Shown one piece after another: positions 1-6,851 of a stretch of 8,778 nucleotides of DNA (the first letter of the stretch is position 1; the number at the start of each line of letters is the position of its first letter). A program made the translations under genes and the position numbers. Under the pieces are notes generated by a model, which saw only the letters and a list, made by a program, of their open reading frames with translations, was not told where the DNA came from and did not search any database. This DNA comes from Candidatus Bathyarchaeum sp. Lineage in GTDB: Archaea; Thermoproteota; Bathyarchaeia; Bathyarchaeales; Bathyarchaeaceae. The DNA lies in the NCBI GenBank assembly GCA_003096255.1, contig PIXS01000283.1, positions 1 through 8,778 on the forward strand, in the 5' to 3' direction.

Positions 1-32
1 AGGTTGGTTAAACTCGTGCTTGAACAAATTTT

Positions 33-1139
33 TCATATCAGTGAACCATACGCATCTTCAAACGTTCCTACACCTTTACCTAAATCAGATAAAGTAATTA
101 CTTGATTAGCGGTCTTCAAGCTAAATTCCCGTGGTATAACCGCGTATTCTATGTAAGTTTGTGAACCCCCGCCTTGCATAGTGAATTGATTTGTTACATA
201 AACTTCTAGGGCAATTCTAATTTTCTTATCATCATCATGCCCTTCAACAATCCATACTAGCGTTTTTCCTTCTTTTTTGGAGATTTTAAGTTTAGGATTC
301 TTGAATTTTATGACCTTTTTTCTTTTGTAATCGTGAAAAGACAGCGATCTATGGAAATATCTTTTTGAATTCTTTTCAGTTTTGAGGCAAAAGAACGAAG
401 TTGACGAACCATTATTAAAAAATATTCGGCCCCAATGAAAAGAGCCGAATGTAGTAATGCCGAAAACTTTTTGCAGGTGTGCAGTTCCGTTGAATCCTTT
501 TCCTAACACGGTACCTTCAGCGTCCAAAAAACCATCCACCCAGCCCATTCCAACTGGAGGAATGAACACTCCATGCGCGTATTTATCTTCAACATATTCA
601 CCTTTTCTTATCTCTAAATCAATGATGTCTCCTAGCTTCAATTTATAATTTGGAAAACCGCCGCTAAGCACCATTTTTTGACCTTGAATATCAGACTCTA
701 CCCTTTTTCTTTCAGGGTAAACGGTTGTCACAGCATTTGTGTCTCCTAAATTGTGCATTTCGTTCCCGTCATATACCCAGCCCGTTGCAACTGCCTGAAA
801 ACTGTTTTCTGTCAGTTTTTTGAGCACAAATTTTTTGTCGTTAAACAACATGTTCTGTCCATATTTCCTAAACAGCAACAACATCATCTGAATTGGTTTT
901 TCTCCATCTCGACCAAAGAAAAGGAACCACCAGTACTCTTTTCCTAATGGAGGCAACATTTCAGCGCTATACATAACGCGATCTAGCACGGAATCAGTTA
1001 CGTTTGACCCGTTTATAGAGGCAAGTCGTTGTAGGAGACTATAAGTTTCTTTGAGACTTTTTGCTTCACTTATCTTACTTTTTATTTTCAGAAAAACCTC
1101 TGAATCTACAATTAGTTTATTTTGTAACTGAGCAAACAT
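33..1139 (-). CDS. Possible CrtC/AttH-like (lipocalin-fold) protein, last gene of radical SAM operon
   Basis: A 368-aa soluble protein with no signal peptide or membrane segment visible. After a helical N-terminus (about residues 1-60) comes a region rich in beta strands and aromatic residues. It includes YWWFLFFG (69-76), a glycine-rich stretch near 186-226, FHWGR (234-238), a lysine-rich strand region (270-290) and EYAVIP (331-336). The WW motif near the start and the G...FHWGR segment in the middle recall the two-barrel CrtC/AttH group, which includes carotenoid 1,2-hydratases and lipocalin-like pericyclases that bind hydrophobic substrates. The match is from memory of motif shape, so the family call is tentative and no catalytic residue can be assigned. 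The ATG overlaps the end of the upstream radical SAM gene by 23 bases, with GGGGTAA about 9 bases before it, so it is very probably co-transcribed and translationally coupled. It may bind or hydrate the product of the radical SAM enzymes; it could also be an unrelated beta protein. Confidence 0.8.
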   Translation of the reverse strand: MFAQLQNKLIVDSEVFLKIKSKISEAKSLKETYSLLQRLASINGSNVTDSVLDRVMYSAEMLPPLGKEYWWFLFFGRDGEKPIQMMLLLFRKYGQNMLFNDKKFVLKKLTENSFQAVATGWVYDGNEMHNLGDTNAVTTVYPERKRVESDIQGQKMVLSGGFPNYKLKLGDIIDLEIRKGEYVEDKYAHGVFIPPVGMGWVDGFLDAEGTVLGKGFNGTAHLQKVFGITTFGSFHWGRIFFNNGSSTSFFCLKTEKNSKRYFHRSLSFHDYKRKKVIKFKNPKLKISKKEGKTLVWIVEGHDDDKKIRIALEVYVTNQFTMQGGGSQTYIEYAVIPREFSLKTANQVITLSDLGKGVGTFEDAYGSLI

Positions 1140-3000
1140 TTGAAATTACCCCATTCAGTTTTTCATCAAGAAATGTGATACCAAACTCTACACTTACTGC
1201 TGCACACATCTTGAATAGGTTCCAAGCACCCTTTGGATTTCGTGCCGTTTTAATCAAGAAGATGAACGAGTCTATACCGCTAAAAAATTGATTATTATTG
1301 AAGGATTCTAATGCTTCATCCAACTCAATGGTGAAGTCTATCGTCGCGTCATCTTGCTTTCCGGAAATAGTTTCTATATACTCCACGATACCAGCGCTGC
1401 TTCGCCTAGTTTTTATGATGTAGCTAACAGGAGGCTGTTCCTTGCATCGTAAAGTACACTGTATCTTTTGTGAACCTATGACTGCAAGAAACTTTGACAT
1501 GTCTATAACTTCATGCATGTCTATCTTTCTTTCTTTTTCTTCGTTTTCAGCGTCTACCATCGCCTCCAAAATCGTCTTAAGATGGGTCTCAAATGTTCCT
1601 TTTCGCAAATCATACCCCGCATGCTTACCAAATGTTATCTTTCCTGTGCCATCCTCCACAAAACCTTTCAGTGAGATTTTTTTCCCTGATCTTTTTTTCA
1701 AAATTTTGGCTCGATCCAAAAGTGTATTCAATGTCCAATATCTGAGCATACAATAAGTTTCTAATTCTTCCAATCGTTTTCTGCTTATGCCCTCTATCTG
1801 AAGACAAGAATGCATTTCATCGTATTTTGTCCAATCGCGCTCAATAATCAGACCTCTTTTCTCCATATCATCATAAAATTCAGTTCCAGGGAAGGGGGTC
1901 GCGATACCGAATGCTGCGTTCATCAAACCCAACTTTTTTGCGTAAACAGGAAACTGCTTTATCTCCTCTTCAGTTTGACCTGGTAGACCGATGACAAAAG
2001 TGGCTGAGAGGTTAGCGCCATTGTCCCGCATTATTTTTGCGGCTCTTCTTTGAATCTCAAGTGTTATGCCTTTTCGTGTGTCTTTCAAATCCTTCAAATT
2101 TGGGCTTTCAATACCCACTTCATAGTCAAGAAAGCCGACCTCACACATCTTTTTGATTAGTTCAGGATTTTTGGCAACACTGTCTGCTCTTGTCATAACA
2201 GAAAATGTTATGTCCAGTTTATGTTCGTGCAACATGTCACACAAACTGTTGATTCTTTCAGAATCACCAATAAAATTGGGGTCAACTACAAGGATTCTGA
2301 GCGGTTTTCCTTTATGGAATGCTACAATTTCTAACAGCTCTGCCATGACATTTTCGGGTGAGCGGAAACGCTGGTGACTCTTGTTCATGATGGGCTCACA
2401 ACAAAAACTACACCGTCCCCAGCAACCACGAGAGGTGCAGATGACATCTATTTCTCTGCCTTTGTCTGTCATGTGGCTGTATTTGTGTCTCCTTAGGTGT
2501 CGCGCCGGAAAGGGCAACGAATCCAAGTCTTCAATCATTGGACGGTCTTCATTATGAATCACTTTCCCGTTTTTTTTATATGAAATTCCGAGAACGCCGT
2601 CTGGACAGCCTTTCTGCACTAGTTCTTTCATAGCATTCTCTCCTTCACCACGAAGGATCATGTCAACCTGTGGATGTGAAAGTAATTCATCTGGAACCAG
2701 AGTTGGATGATAACCTCCAAGGATTGTGACGATGCCCTGTTTTTTTGCAATTTTGGCAAGACGCAACCCCTTTTTATGATCTGTTGCTGACATCGTTATT
2801 CCAACTAAATCCGGACAAAAAAGGTCAAGAAAATATTTGAATGAATGGCGCTCAGGCTCCATGTCAACTATGTAAACTTCTTCAACAACGTTCTCGATTG
2901 AAGCGGCGAGGTATTCAAGCCCTATAGGAATCAAGTCTGATGCAAAGCCCAAACCTGTTCTTCCTTTTGGTTTCACCAACAAAACTCGTTTATATGACAT
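1117..3000 (-). CDS. B12-binding-domain radical SAM protein with possible SCP2-like C-terminal domain
   Basis: A 627-aa protein of the BchE-like class. Residues 1-150 look like a Rossmann-type cobalamin-binding domain, with LLVKP at the start, the GGYHPT signature (95-100) and RGEGE (117-121). The classic DxHxxG histidine motif is not seen, as in many members of this class. The radical SAM core follows, with the cluster-binding CxxxCxxC at Cys193, Cys197 and Cys200, VGIESP (295-300) and IGLPGQTEEE (337-346). A further ~200 residues extend beyond the core. Residues about 500-620, with a TIDFTIELDEALES strand-helix segment, resemble an SCP2 sterol-carrier domain, but only weakly. The family performs B12-dependent methylation, cyclisation or C-C bond formation, and the substrate here is unknown. 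The gene overlaps its upstream neighbour by 11 bases and its downstream neighbour by 23. A GGAG lies 7 bases before the ATG. Confidence 0.9.
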   Translation of the reverse strand: MSYKRVLLVKPKGRTGLGFASDLIPIGLEYLAASIENVVEEVYIVDMEPERHSFKYFLDLFCPDLVGITMSATDHKKGLRLAKIAKKQGIVTILGGYHPTLVPDELLSHPQVDMILRGEGENAMKELVQKGCPDGVLGISYKKNGKVIHNEDRPMIEDLDSLPFPARHLRRHKYSHMTDKGREIDVICTSRGCWGRCSFCCEPIMNKSHQRFRSPENVMAELLEIVAFHKGKPLRILVVDPNFIGDSERINSLCDMLHEHKLDITFSVMTRADSVAKNPELIKKMCEVGFLDYEVGIESPNLKDLKDTRKGITLEIQRRAAKIMRDNGANLSATFVIGLPGQTEEEIKQFPVYAKKLGLMNAAFGIATPFPGTEFYDDMEKRGLIIERDWTKYDEMHSCLQIEGISRKRLEELETYCMLRYWTLNTLLDRAKILKKRSGKKISLKGFVEDGTGKITFGKHAGYDLRKGTFETHLKTILEAMVDAENEEKERKIDMHEVIDMSKFLAVIGSQKIQCTLRCKEQPPVSYIIKTRRSSAGIVEYIETISGKQDDATIDFTIELDEALESFNNNQFFSGIDSFIFLIKTARNPKGAWNLFKMCAAVSVEFGITFLDEKLNGVISNVCSVTK

Positions 3001-4579
3001 TTTGGCGCTCCGTTTCGATGTATCGCATCAGGTTTCGAATCGAGTTTTTCACAATTTTTCCATGTTTTGTGCCATAATAGAGACCTGCAGCAAGCCCGAT
3101 TGAGGGAACTACAAATTTTGTTATAGCGTTATAGATTAAGGGGTTTCGGCTCAGCTGTTCTGGAAGGAACGGTCGCCAAACACGTACATTGTATTCCCAA
3201 CATTTGGCAAGAACATCCCAGCGCAACTCTGAAAGGCTATCTAACTCTGCACCATTTCGATTGTCTAAGCGACATTTTTCCAGTGGAACAAAAAGTAATG
3301 GAACGAAAAAGGCTTTGTAGTCCTGCAGGCTGTCAATTAGTTCAAGTGTTTCGTTTACGTCATCTTCAGTTTCATCAGGTAACCCTATAATCAGCGTGGC
3401 AAGCGGGTACCAATCGTTGTCATTTAATATTGCAAAGGCTTGAGGGACTAGTTCTTTCCAGTCTTCAGGCTTGAACGGAAGTGGTTTTCCTGTCATGTAT
3501 TTTCGGATAAGACGAGTACTTCCAGTTTCTATTCCAGTCTCAGCCGTAACAATGGGTTTGTCATGATAGTAATACCAATTGTGTTCAATCAGGATCTCTG
3601 CTGCTTCTTTAATCATGCTGGGATCGTAAACGACAGGAGCCAACGACATGTGAGCCGCTTGAACGGCTTTAACTCCCGGACATGATGTGACTTTTCTAAG
3701 AAGCCCCAAAACCGCTTTTTTGTTAGGTATAAAACTGCTGTTTTTAGCCCCGTAAAGAAAAATGTCTTCAGTACCAAGCGTAATCATCTCAGCCCCTTCT
3801 GCAATGTTGATTTCCACTTCTTTCATGATGTCGTCAATTGGAAAGTTCCTTTTCGCTTGCATTGTAGGTGTACAAAACTGGCAGTTTCTGCCACACCCTC
3901 TTGAGATTTCCACACAACCATGAATTGAGGCGTGTTTTATTGTGGGTACTTCATTGCACTTTGGGGTTGTGTCGACGCGGGCTACTTTCGGTAGTTCTTC
4001 TCTGTTGACGGCTTTTGTGAACAGCTCGGGCAATAATGTTTCACTTTCGCCGATTACAACACAGTCAATTCCGTAAGATTGCATTACGTTTTTGTGTGTC
4101 AGTTGCCATGCTCCAGCGCCACCTACTATGATTTTTGGTTTATATCTTTGGAAGCTTTCGTTTTTCATTAGATTTCTGAATTCTATCGCGTTCATTGGTT
4201 CTCCGCCGCCAATCAATGAAGAATATGTTTTGCTGACGTATCCCATTCCTAATGGGTCCATGCTTGATATGCCAACAACTTTTGTGTTCAAACCAACGAA
4301 TGCGTTAAGATTGCGAGGGTGAACAACTGCTACGTCCGATTCATCAAATCCATTCTCTAGAAGGACAGACTCCACTTTTCTAAGTCCATAAGGTGCATAC
4401 TTTATAGTTCCATCGCAGTTACGTTCTGCCTCTGGATATAGCCGCTTTGTTAGAATCCATGAGGGTATTGGTCCCTTCGGAAAACCGCCTGCGAAAGCAA
4501 AAAACTGAACGTTGCCAAACTCGCTCATTTCAGTTGCTGAAGATGTTAGGACAATTTTCACTCCTTGGTGATCTGACAT
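2990..4579 (-). CDS. B12-binding-type radical SAM protein, first gene of operon
   Basis: A 529-aa protein. The N-terminal ~210 residues form a cobalamin-binding-type Rossmann region, with VVGISSMDPLG (101-111), KIIVGGAGAW (149-158) and VVIGESE (174-180); no DxHxxG motif is visible. The radical SAM core carries CxxxCxxC at Cys229, Cys233 and Cys236 within SRGCGRNCQFC, then ETGIETGS (347-354) and IIGLPDETEDD (397-407). A C-terminal segment (about 484-503) is moderately hydrophobic and might touch the membrane. The opening MSEFGN...FPKGPIP and the SSMDPLGMG segment are typical of a group of archaeal radical SAM proteins. Tetraether-lipid ring synthases (GrsA/GrsB) and bridge-forming enzymes also belong among archaeal radical SAM proteins, so a lipid substrate is a reasonable guess, not a proven one. 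The ATG is preceded by a strong AAGGAG 7 bases upstream. It is the promoter-proximal gene of the three-gene operon. Confidence 0.9.
   Translation of the reverse strand: MSDHQGVKIVLTSSATEMSEFGNVQFFAFAGGFPKGPIPSWILTKRLYPEAERNCDGTIKYAPYGLRKVESVLLENGFDESDVAVVHPRNLNAFVGLNTKVVGISSMDPLGMGYVSKTYSSLIGGGEPMNAIEFRNLMKNESFQRYKPKIIVGGAGAWQLTHKNVMQSYGIDCVVIGESETLLPELFTKAVNREELPKVARVDTTPKCNEVPTIKHASIHGCVEISRGCGRNCQFCTPTMQAKRNFPIDDIMKEVEINIAEGAEMITLGTEDIFLYGAKNSSFIPNKKAVLGLLRKVTSCPGVKAVQAAHMSLAPVVYDPSMIKEAAEILIEHNWYYYHDKPIVTAETGIETGSTRLIRKYMTGKPLPFKPEDWKELVPQAFAILNDNDWYPLATLIIGLPDETEDDVNETLELIDSLQDYKAFFVPLLFVPLEKCRLDNRNGAELDSLSELRWDVLAKCWEYNVRVWRPFLPEQLSRNPLIYNAITKFVVPSIGLAAGLYYGTKHGKIVKNSIRNLMRYIETERQNVI
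3008..3011 (-). promoter_or_regulatory. Ribosome binding site of the 627-aa radical SAM gene
   Basis: GGAG on the minus strand lies 7 bases upstream of the ATG at 3000, inside the last codons of the preceding gene. It supports the chosen start and coupled translation of the two radical SAM genes. Confidence 0.6.
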
Positions 4580-4586
4580 GTTTTTT

Positions 4587-4592
4587 CTCCTT
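4587..4592 (-). promoter_or_regulatory. Ribosome binding site (AAGGAG) of the radical SAM operon
   Basis: AAGGAG on the minus strand sits 7 bases before the ATG at 4579. It is the best Shine-Dalgarno site in the window and fixes the start of the first operon gene. A TATA-like GTATATTTG lies at about 4600-4608, but that is too close to leave the site in the transcript. The functional promoter is therefore probably further upstream, perhaps the AT-rich stretch around 4640-4665 shared with the divergent gene. Confidence 0.7.
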
Positions 4593-4658
4593 GCAATTCA
4601 AATATACCAAATCATACGCGAGCTGTAGACATGGAAACTTATTACAATTTACAAAACA

Positions 4659-4678
4659 TTTAAAATCTGATATATATA
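4659..4678 (+). promoter_or_regulatory. Promoter of the 94-aa orphan gene, with shared TTTAAA-N3-TGATATAT motif
   Basis: TTTAAAA (4659-4665) is followed by TGATATATATA. The TATA centre is about 34 bases before the ATG at 4696, giving a leader of about 8 bases. The alternative TATATATA (4671-4678) would give a leaderless start. The 17 bases 4659-4675 match the promoters at 6582-6598 and 7208-7224. A small dyad GATAT-N6-ATATC (4669-4684) overlaps the site. Confidence 0.6.
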
Positions 4679-4695
4679 CATATCTTTTGATATTG

Positions 4696-4980
4696 ATGGA
4701 CGTGACAAAAAAACCATTTCCAGTTTCAAGAAAGGAAGAACGCACACAAGCAGAAGCAAAAGCTATGGAATACATCAAACAAAAACACGCTAGGTTGGAA
4801 CGAATCTTTCTTAGTACTGTGTATCGTGAAGAGGATGCATGGATATTACATGGAGAAGTGAAATTCAAACGAGCATACTTCTTCACTGTTGAAAAAACTT
4901 TCAAGATTCAGGTTAATCCGGAGACTGCAACTGTCAAATCATACGAGGAAAATGTCCTTTCACGTCACAAACTAAAATGA
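4696..4980 (+). CDS. Small orphan protein, 94 aa
   Basis: No family is recognised with certainty. The protein is soluble and basic. A helical first half (about residues 13-36, rich in Lys, Glu and Ala) is followed by a beta-rich second half: a Trp-containing strand (AWILHGEV), another around FFTVEKTFKIQV, and the ending NPETATVKSYEEN. The pattern of a helix and then strands ending in 'V-P-T-x-V-x-x-YEE' is loosely like a PepSY-type or processing-associated small domain, which is only an impression. The open frame extends further upstream, but the strong TATA element and the divergent operon promoter place the start at this ATG, with a very short or absent leader. It is divergent from the radical SAM operon, with 116 bases between the two starts. 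Its promoter shares a motif with the PadR pair, suggesting control by those regulators. Confidence 0.7.
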   Translation: MDVTKKPFPVSRKEERTQAEAKAMEYIKQKHARLERIFLSTVYREEDAWILHGEVKFKRAYFFTVEKTFKIQVNPETATVKSYEENVLSRHKLK

Positions 4981-5000
4981 ACACAAACGAAGGACTAACA

Positions 5001-5020
5001 TTGTTTCCTTTTTTGCTTTT
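5001..5020 (+). terminator. T-rich archaeal-type terminator after the 94-aa gene
   Basis: A pyrimidine tract with a run of six T then four T (CCTTTTTTGCTTTT at its core) starts about 20 bases after the stop codon. This is typical of stem-less archaeal termination on U-tracts. It lies in the convergent gap before the glycosyltransferase gene. Confidence 0.5.
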
Positions 5021-5091
5021 CAGCGTAACTAAGTTTAATGCCACAAGTTTGCGCACAAGTTTTGTGTATCTGCATCGTGATAGAATTAGTG

Positions 5092-6207
5092 CTATACTTT
5101 CCAATCTAACTTATACTTCGAACTTAGGAATGGCGTTATCATACCAACTGCAAGAATGAAGAAAGCAAGAGGTTGATAAAAGAAGTAATAAATCGTGAAT
5201 TCTAAAAAATTGAAGTCCAGTTTTAGCTTCCTTGACGCCACGTAAAACAGAACGGAAAAAAAGAAGAAACTTGTGAAAAAATTCGTCAAATTTGTTAGAA
5301 GAACGCGTCCCATTGAACTTGAAAAGAGAACTGGAAGTAAGAAACTGAACCTTGTTGCCAAAAGCATAAGAACAATATCAATAATTTTGTAGCCTAGAAA
5401 ATTTGAGAACACATAGCTGAGGCTTATTGGGAGTAACGTTGGAAAAAGAATAAGGATGCTTGGGACTACGACATGTGGATATTTTGCCACGTATTTTATT
5501 AGGGATTTCCAGTGGTCCTTAATCCATAAACCAGTACCAATGCCCCACCTTTTCCTTTGAACAAACCATGTTCTCCAACTAGAAGGGGCTTTTGTGTAAA
5601 CTTCCACATTATCTGTGTATTTGAACTGCTTATTCGTTAGTAGAACTTTAACAGCTATGTCCAAATCCTCTGCAACTACCTTCGAAAATCCACCGACCTC
5701 CTCAAAAACCTCTCTTTTTATGACAAAAGCAGCGCCATTAACGCCAAAACATCTCTTTATTAGCTTTGAATAAAGGTAGTTTCCAAGGTTGGAGCTAACG
5801 TACTCATAATTCACCATTCTAGGTATGAACGAGTTTCTTACAATTTTCTTTTTTACGTCAAGAATATCAACGCCTTCCATGTTAGTTTCTATTTTCGTCA
5901 AAAATTCTTTTGAATTATCAATACTGATGTCAGAATCAAGGAAAACTAAGATTTCGCCATCAGAACGTTTTACAGCATTATTTAGGGCATCCACTTTGCC
6001 CTCTCTTTGATTGTTGAGAATAAAAGTCACTCTGCTTTCATATTGGTTGACAACTTTTAGCATTTTTTCAGCAGGTTTATCGATTGTAACAAAAATTTCC
6101 TTGTTTTCATACGAATCATTAGTCAACTCTTCTAGTAGCTCTTCCAATGAATCCGAGTTCTCGTAAACAGGTACAAAAATACTAATTTTCTTTCCTTTGA
6201 ATTTCAT
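5092..6207 (-). CDS. Membrane family-2 glycosyltransferase
   Basis: A 371-aa protein counted from the ATG at 6207. It has a GT-A fold catalytic domain at about residues 5-230 followed by about four membrane segments (roughly 247-265, 272-295, 303-325 and 336-360). Visible motifs are the opening SIFVPVYEN (9-17), the metal- and nucleotide-sugar-binding DSD (91-93), the catalytic ED (180-181) and QRKRW (217-221), the QxxRW motif of processive synthases of the cellulose/hyaluronan/N-acetylglucosaminyl type. It probably adds sugars from an activated donor at the cytoplasmic membrane face to make a polysaccharide or glycolipid; the product is unknown. The frame is open 12 codons further, to a TTG at 6243 that overlaps the upstream stop (TTGA). 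The ATG is preferred because the fold begins right after it, although its GAGGT is rather far (13 bases). It is co-transcribed with the zinc-ribbon gene. Confidence 0.88.
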   Translation of the reverse strand: MKFKGKKISIFVPVYENSDSLEELLEELTNDSYENKEIFVTIDKPAEKMLKVVNQYESRVTFILNNQREGKVDALNNAVKRSDGEILVFLDSDISIDNSKEFLTKIETNMEGVDILDVKKKIVRNSFIPRMVNYEYVSSNLGNYLYSKLIKRCFGVNGAAFVIKREVFEEVGGFSKVVAEDLDIAVKVLLTNKQFKYTDNVEVYTKAPSSWRTWFVQRKRWGIGTGLWIKDHWKSLIKYVAKYPHVVVPSILILFPTLLPISLSYVFSNFLGYKIIDIVLMLLATRFSFLLPVLFSSSMGRVLLTNLTNFFTSFFFFSVLFYVASRKLKLDFNFLEFTIYYFFYQPLAFFILAVGMITPFLSSKYKLDWKV

Positions 6208-6239
6208 GATAGCACGTGCAACCTCACATAATGTGCTTT

Positions 6240-6536
6240 TCAAAAGCTAATGCTAATCAACGAGTCCCATTGAGTCAGAGCCCTCACGTCTTTCAGCAAC
6301 TTTCGTAACTTAGACCCAATCTTGTCAGAAAATCGGTAATCTCCTTTGAACTGTCTCTCACTCATCATAACTCGAGAACCACATTCAGGACATTCTAAAA
6401 CGATTAATTTGAGAACTGTATTGGATTCTACAACTTTGAAAACATTTTTTTTCTTACATTTCTTACACTTCATTTGCTTCATTTTTATCACAGTAATTTG
6501 CGCTGTCTCGTTTTTCCAATTGTTTGTCTTCCACAT
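6240..6536 (-). CDS. Small zinc-ribbon protein, 98 aa
   Basis: Two CxxC knuckles (Cys24/Cys27 and Cys49/Cys52, separated by 21 residues) form a zinc ribbon. The ribbon sits in a basic, lysine-rich protein whose C-terminal 40 residues are helical. No enzyme motif is seen; zinc ribbons of this size commonly bind nucleic acid or act as protein-protein adaptors. The gene ends 32 bases before the glycosyltransferase ATG, or overlaps its possible TTG start, so the two form an operon. The start is uncertain: ATG 6536 is 25-30 bases from a TAATAAAAT element, consistent with a leaderless message. A GTG lies one codon upstream, and a shorter version would begin at the Met just before the first CxxC (6482). 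A role in regulating or supporting the glycosyltransferase is inference from position only. Confidence 0.65.
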   Translation of the reverse strand: MWKTNNWKNETAQITVIKMKQMKCKKCKKKNVFKVVESNTVLKLIVLECPECGSRVMMSERQFKGDYRFSDKIGSKLRKLLKDVRALTQWDSLISISF

Positions 6537-6560
6537 CACATCATGTTGGTTGTGTGGCGT

Positions 6561-6572
6561 ATTATTTTATTA
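6561..6572 (-). promoter_or_regulatory. TATA-like element of the zinc-ribbon/glycosyltransferase operon
   Basis: On the minus strand this reads as an AT-only stretch (AATAAAATAAT). Its centre is about 28-30 bases from the ATG at 6536, a suitable distance for a leaderless or nearly leaderless transcript. It lies back-to-back with the plus-strand TATA at 6582. Confidence 0.4.
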
Positions 6573-6581
6573 TACAAAACA

Positions 6582-6598
6582 TTTAAATCTTGATATAT
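6582..6598 (+). promoter_or_regulatory. Promoter of the 61-aa orphan gene, shared TTTAAA-N3-TGATATAT motif
   Basis: TTTAAAT (6582-6588) is centred 25 bases before the ATG at 6610, the spacing expected for a leaderless archaeal transcript. The upstream ACAAAAC and the following TGATATATAT are shared with the promoter at 4651-4677. The 17-base core also matches the site between the PadR genes. Confidence 0.65.
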
Positions 6599-6609
6599 AT
6601 CTTTTTTTC

Positions 6610-6795
6610 ATGGTGAAAAACATGACCTCAAAAACCCTTGCGGATTTGGTGGAGATTTTCTTGGCGAAAAAGAGAGCATGGAATGTTGACACAAATTTGA
6701 AGCTTGAACTTAGTGGCACCGAAATCGGTGCGGTCGCAGTAACCGGAAAAATCGAGTATGTTCCATCGGAGACCGAGGAAAAAACTGCAAAATAG
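6610..6795 (+). CDS. Small orphan protein, 61 aa
   Basis: No family recognised. It is a short soluble protein: a helical N-terminal half (TLADLVEIFLAKKRAW), two beta strands (LKLELSG and AVAVTGKIEYV) and an acidic, probably disordered tail (SETEEKTAK). The start at 6610 is chosen because it lies 25 bases from the TATA centre. A second in-frame ATG at 6622 is possible. There is no ribosome binding site, as expected for a leaderless message. Its promoter resembles that of the 94-aa orphan and the PadR intergenic site, so the two orphans may be co-regulated. The size and clear promoter support a real gene, but conservation cannot be judged from the window. Confidence 0.6.
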   Translation: MVKNMTSKTLADLVEIFLAKKRAWNVDTNLKLELSGTEIGAVAVTGKIEYVPSETEEKTAK

Positions 6796-6851
6796 CTTTT
6801 GACAAGTCTAATTTAACCCAAGAGCATGTTTCAAGTTTGAGACGTTACTAA

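Noticed and set aside
4447..4695. Upstream in-frame extension of the 94-aa orphan
   Set aside because: It would overlap the start of the radical SAM gene and read through the promoter. The TATA element places the start at 4696.
5042..5062. Direct repeat of CACAAGTTT, two copies 12 bases apart
   Set aside because: Only nine bases, in a convergent intergenic gap with no associated feature; probably chance.
6828..6843. Imperfect palindrome between the convergent 61-aa orphan and short PadR genes
   Set aside because: It has no loop and one wobble pair, so it would not fold as a hairpin. No T-tract follows, so it cannot be called a terminator with support.
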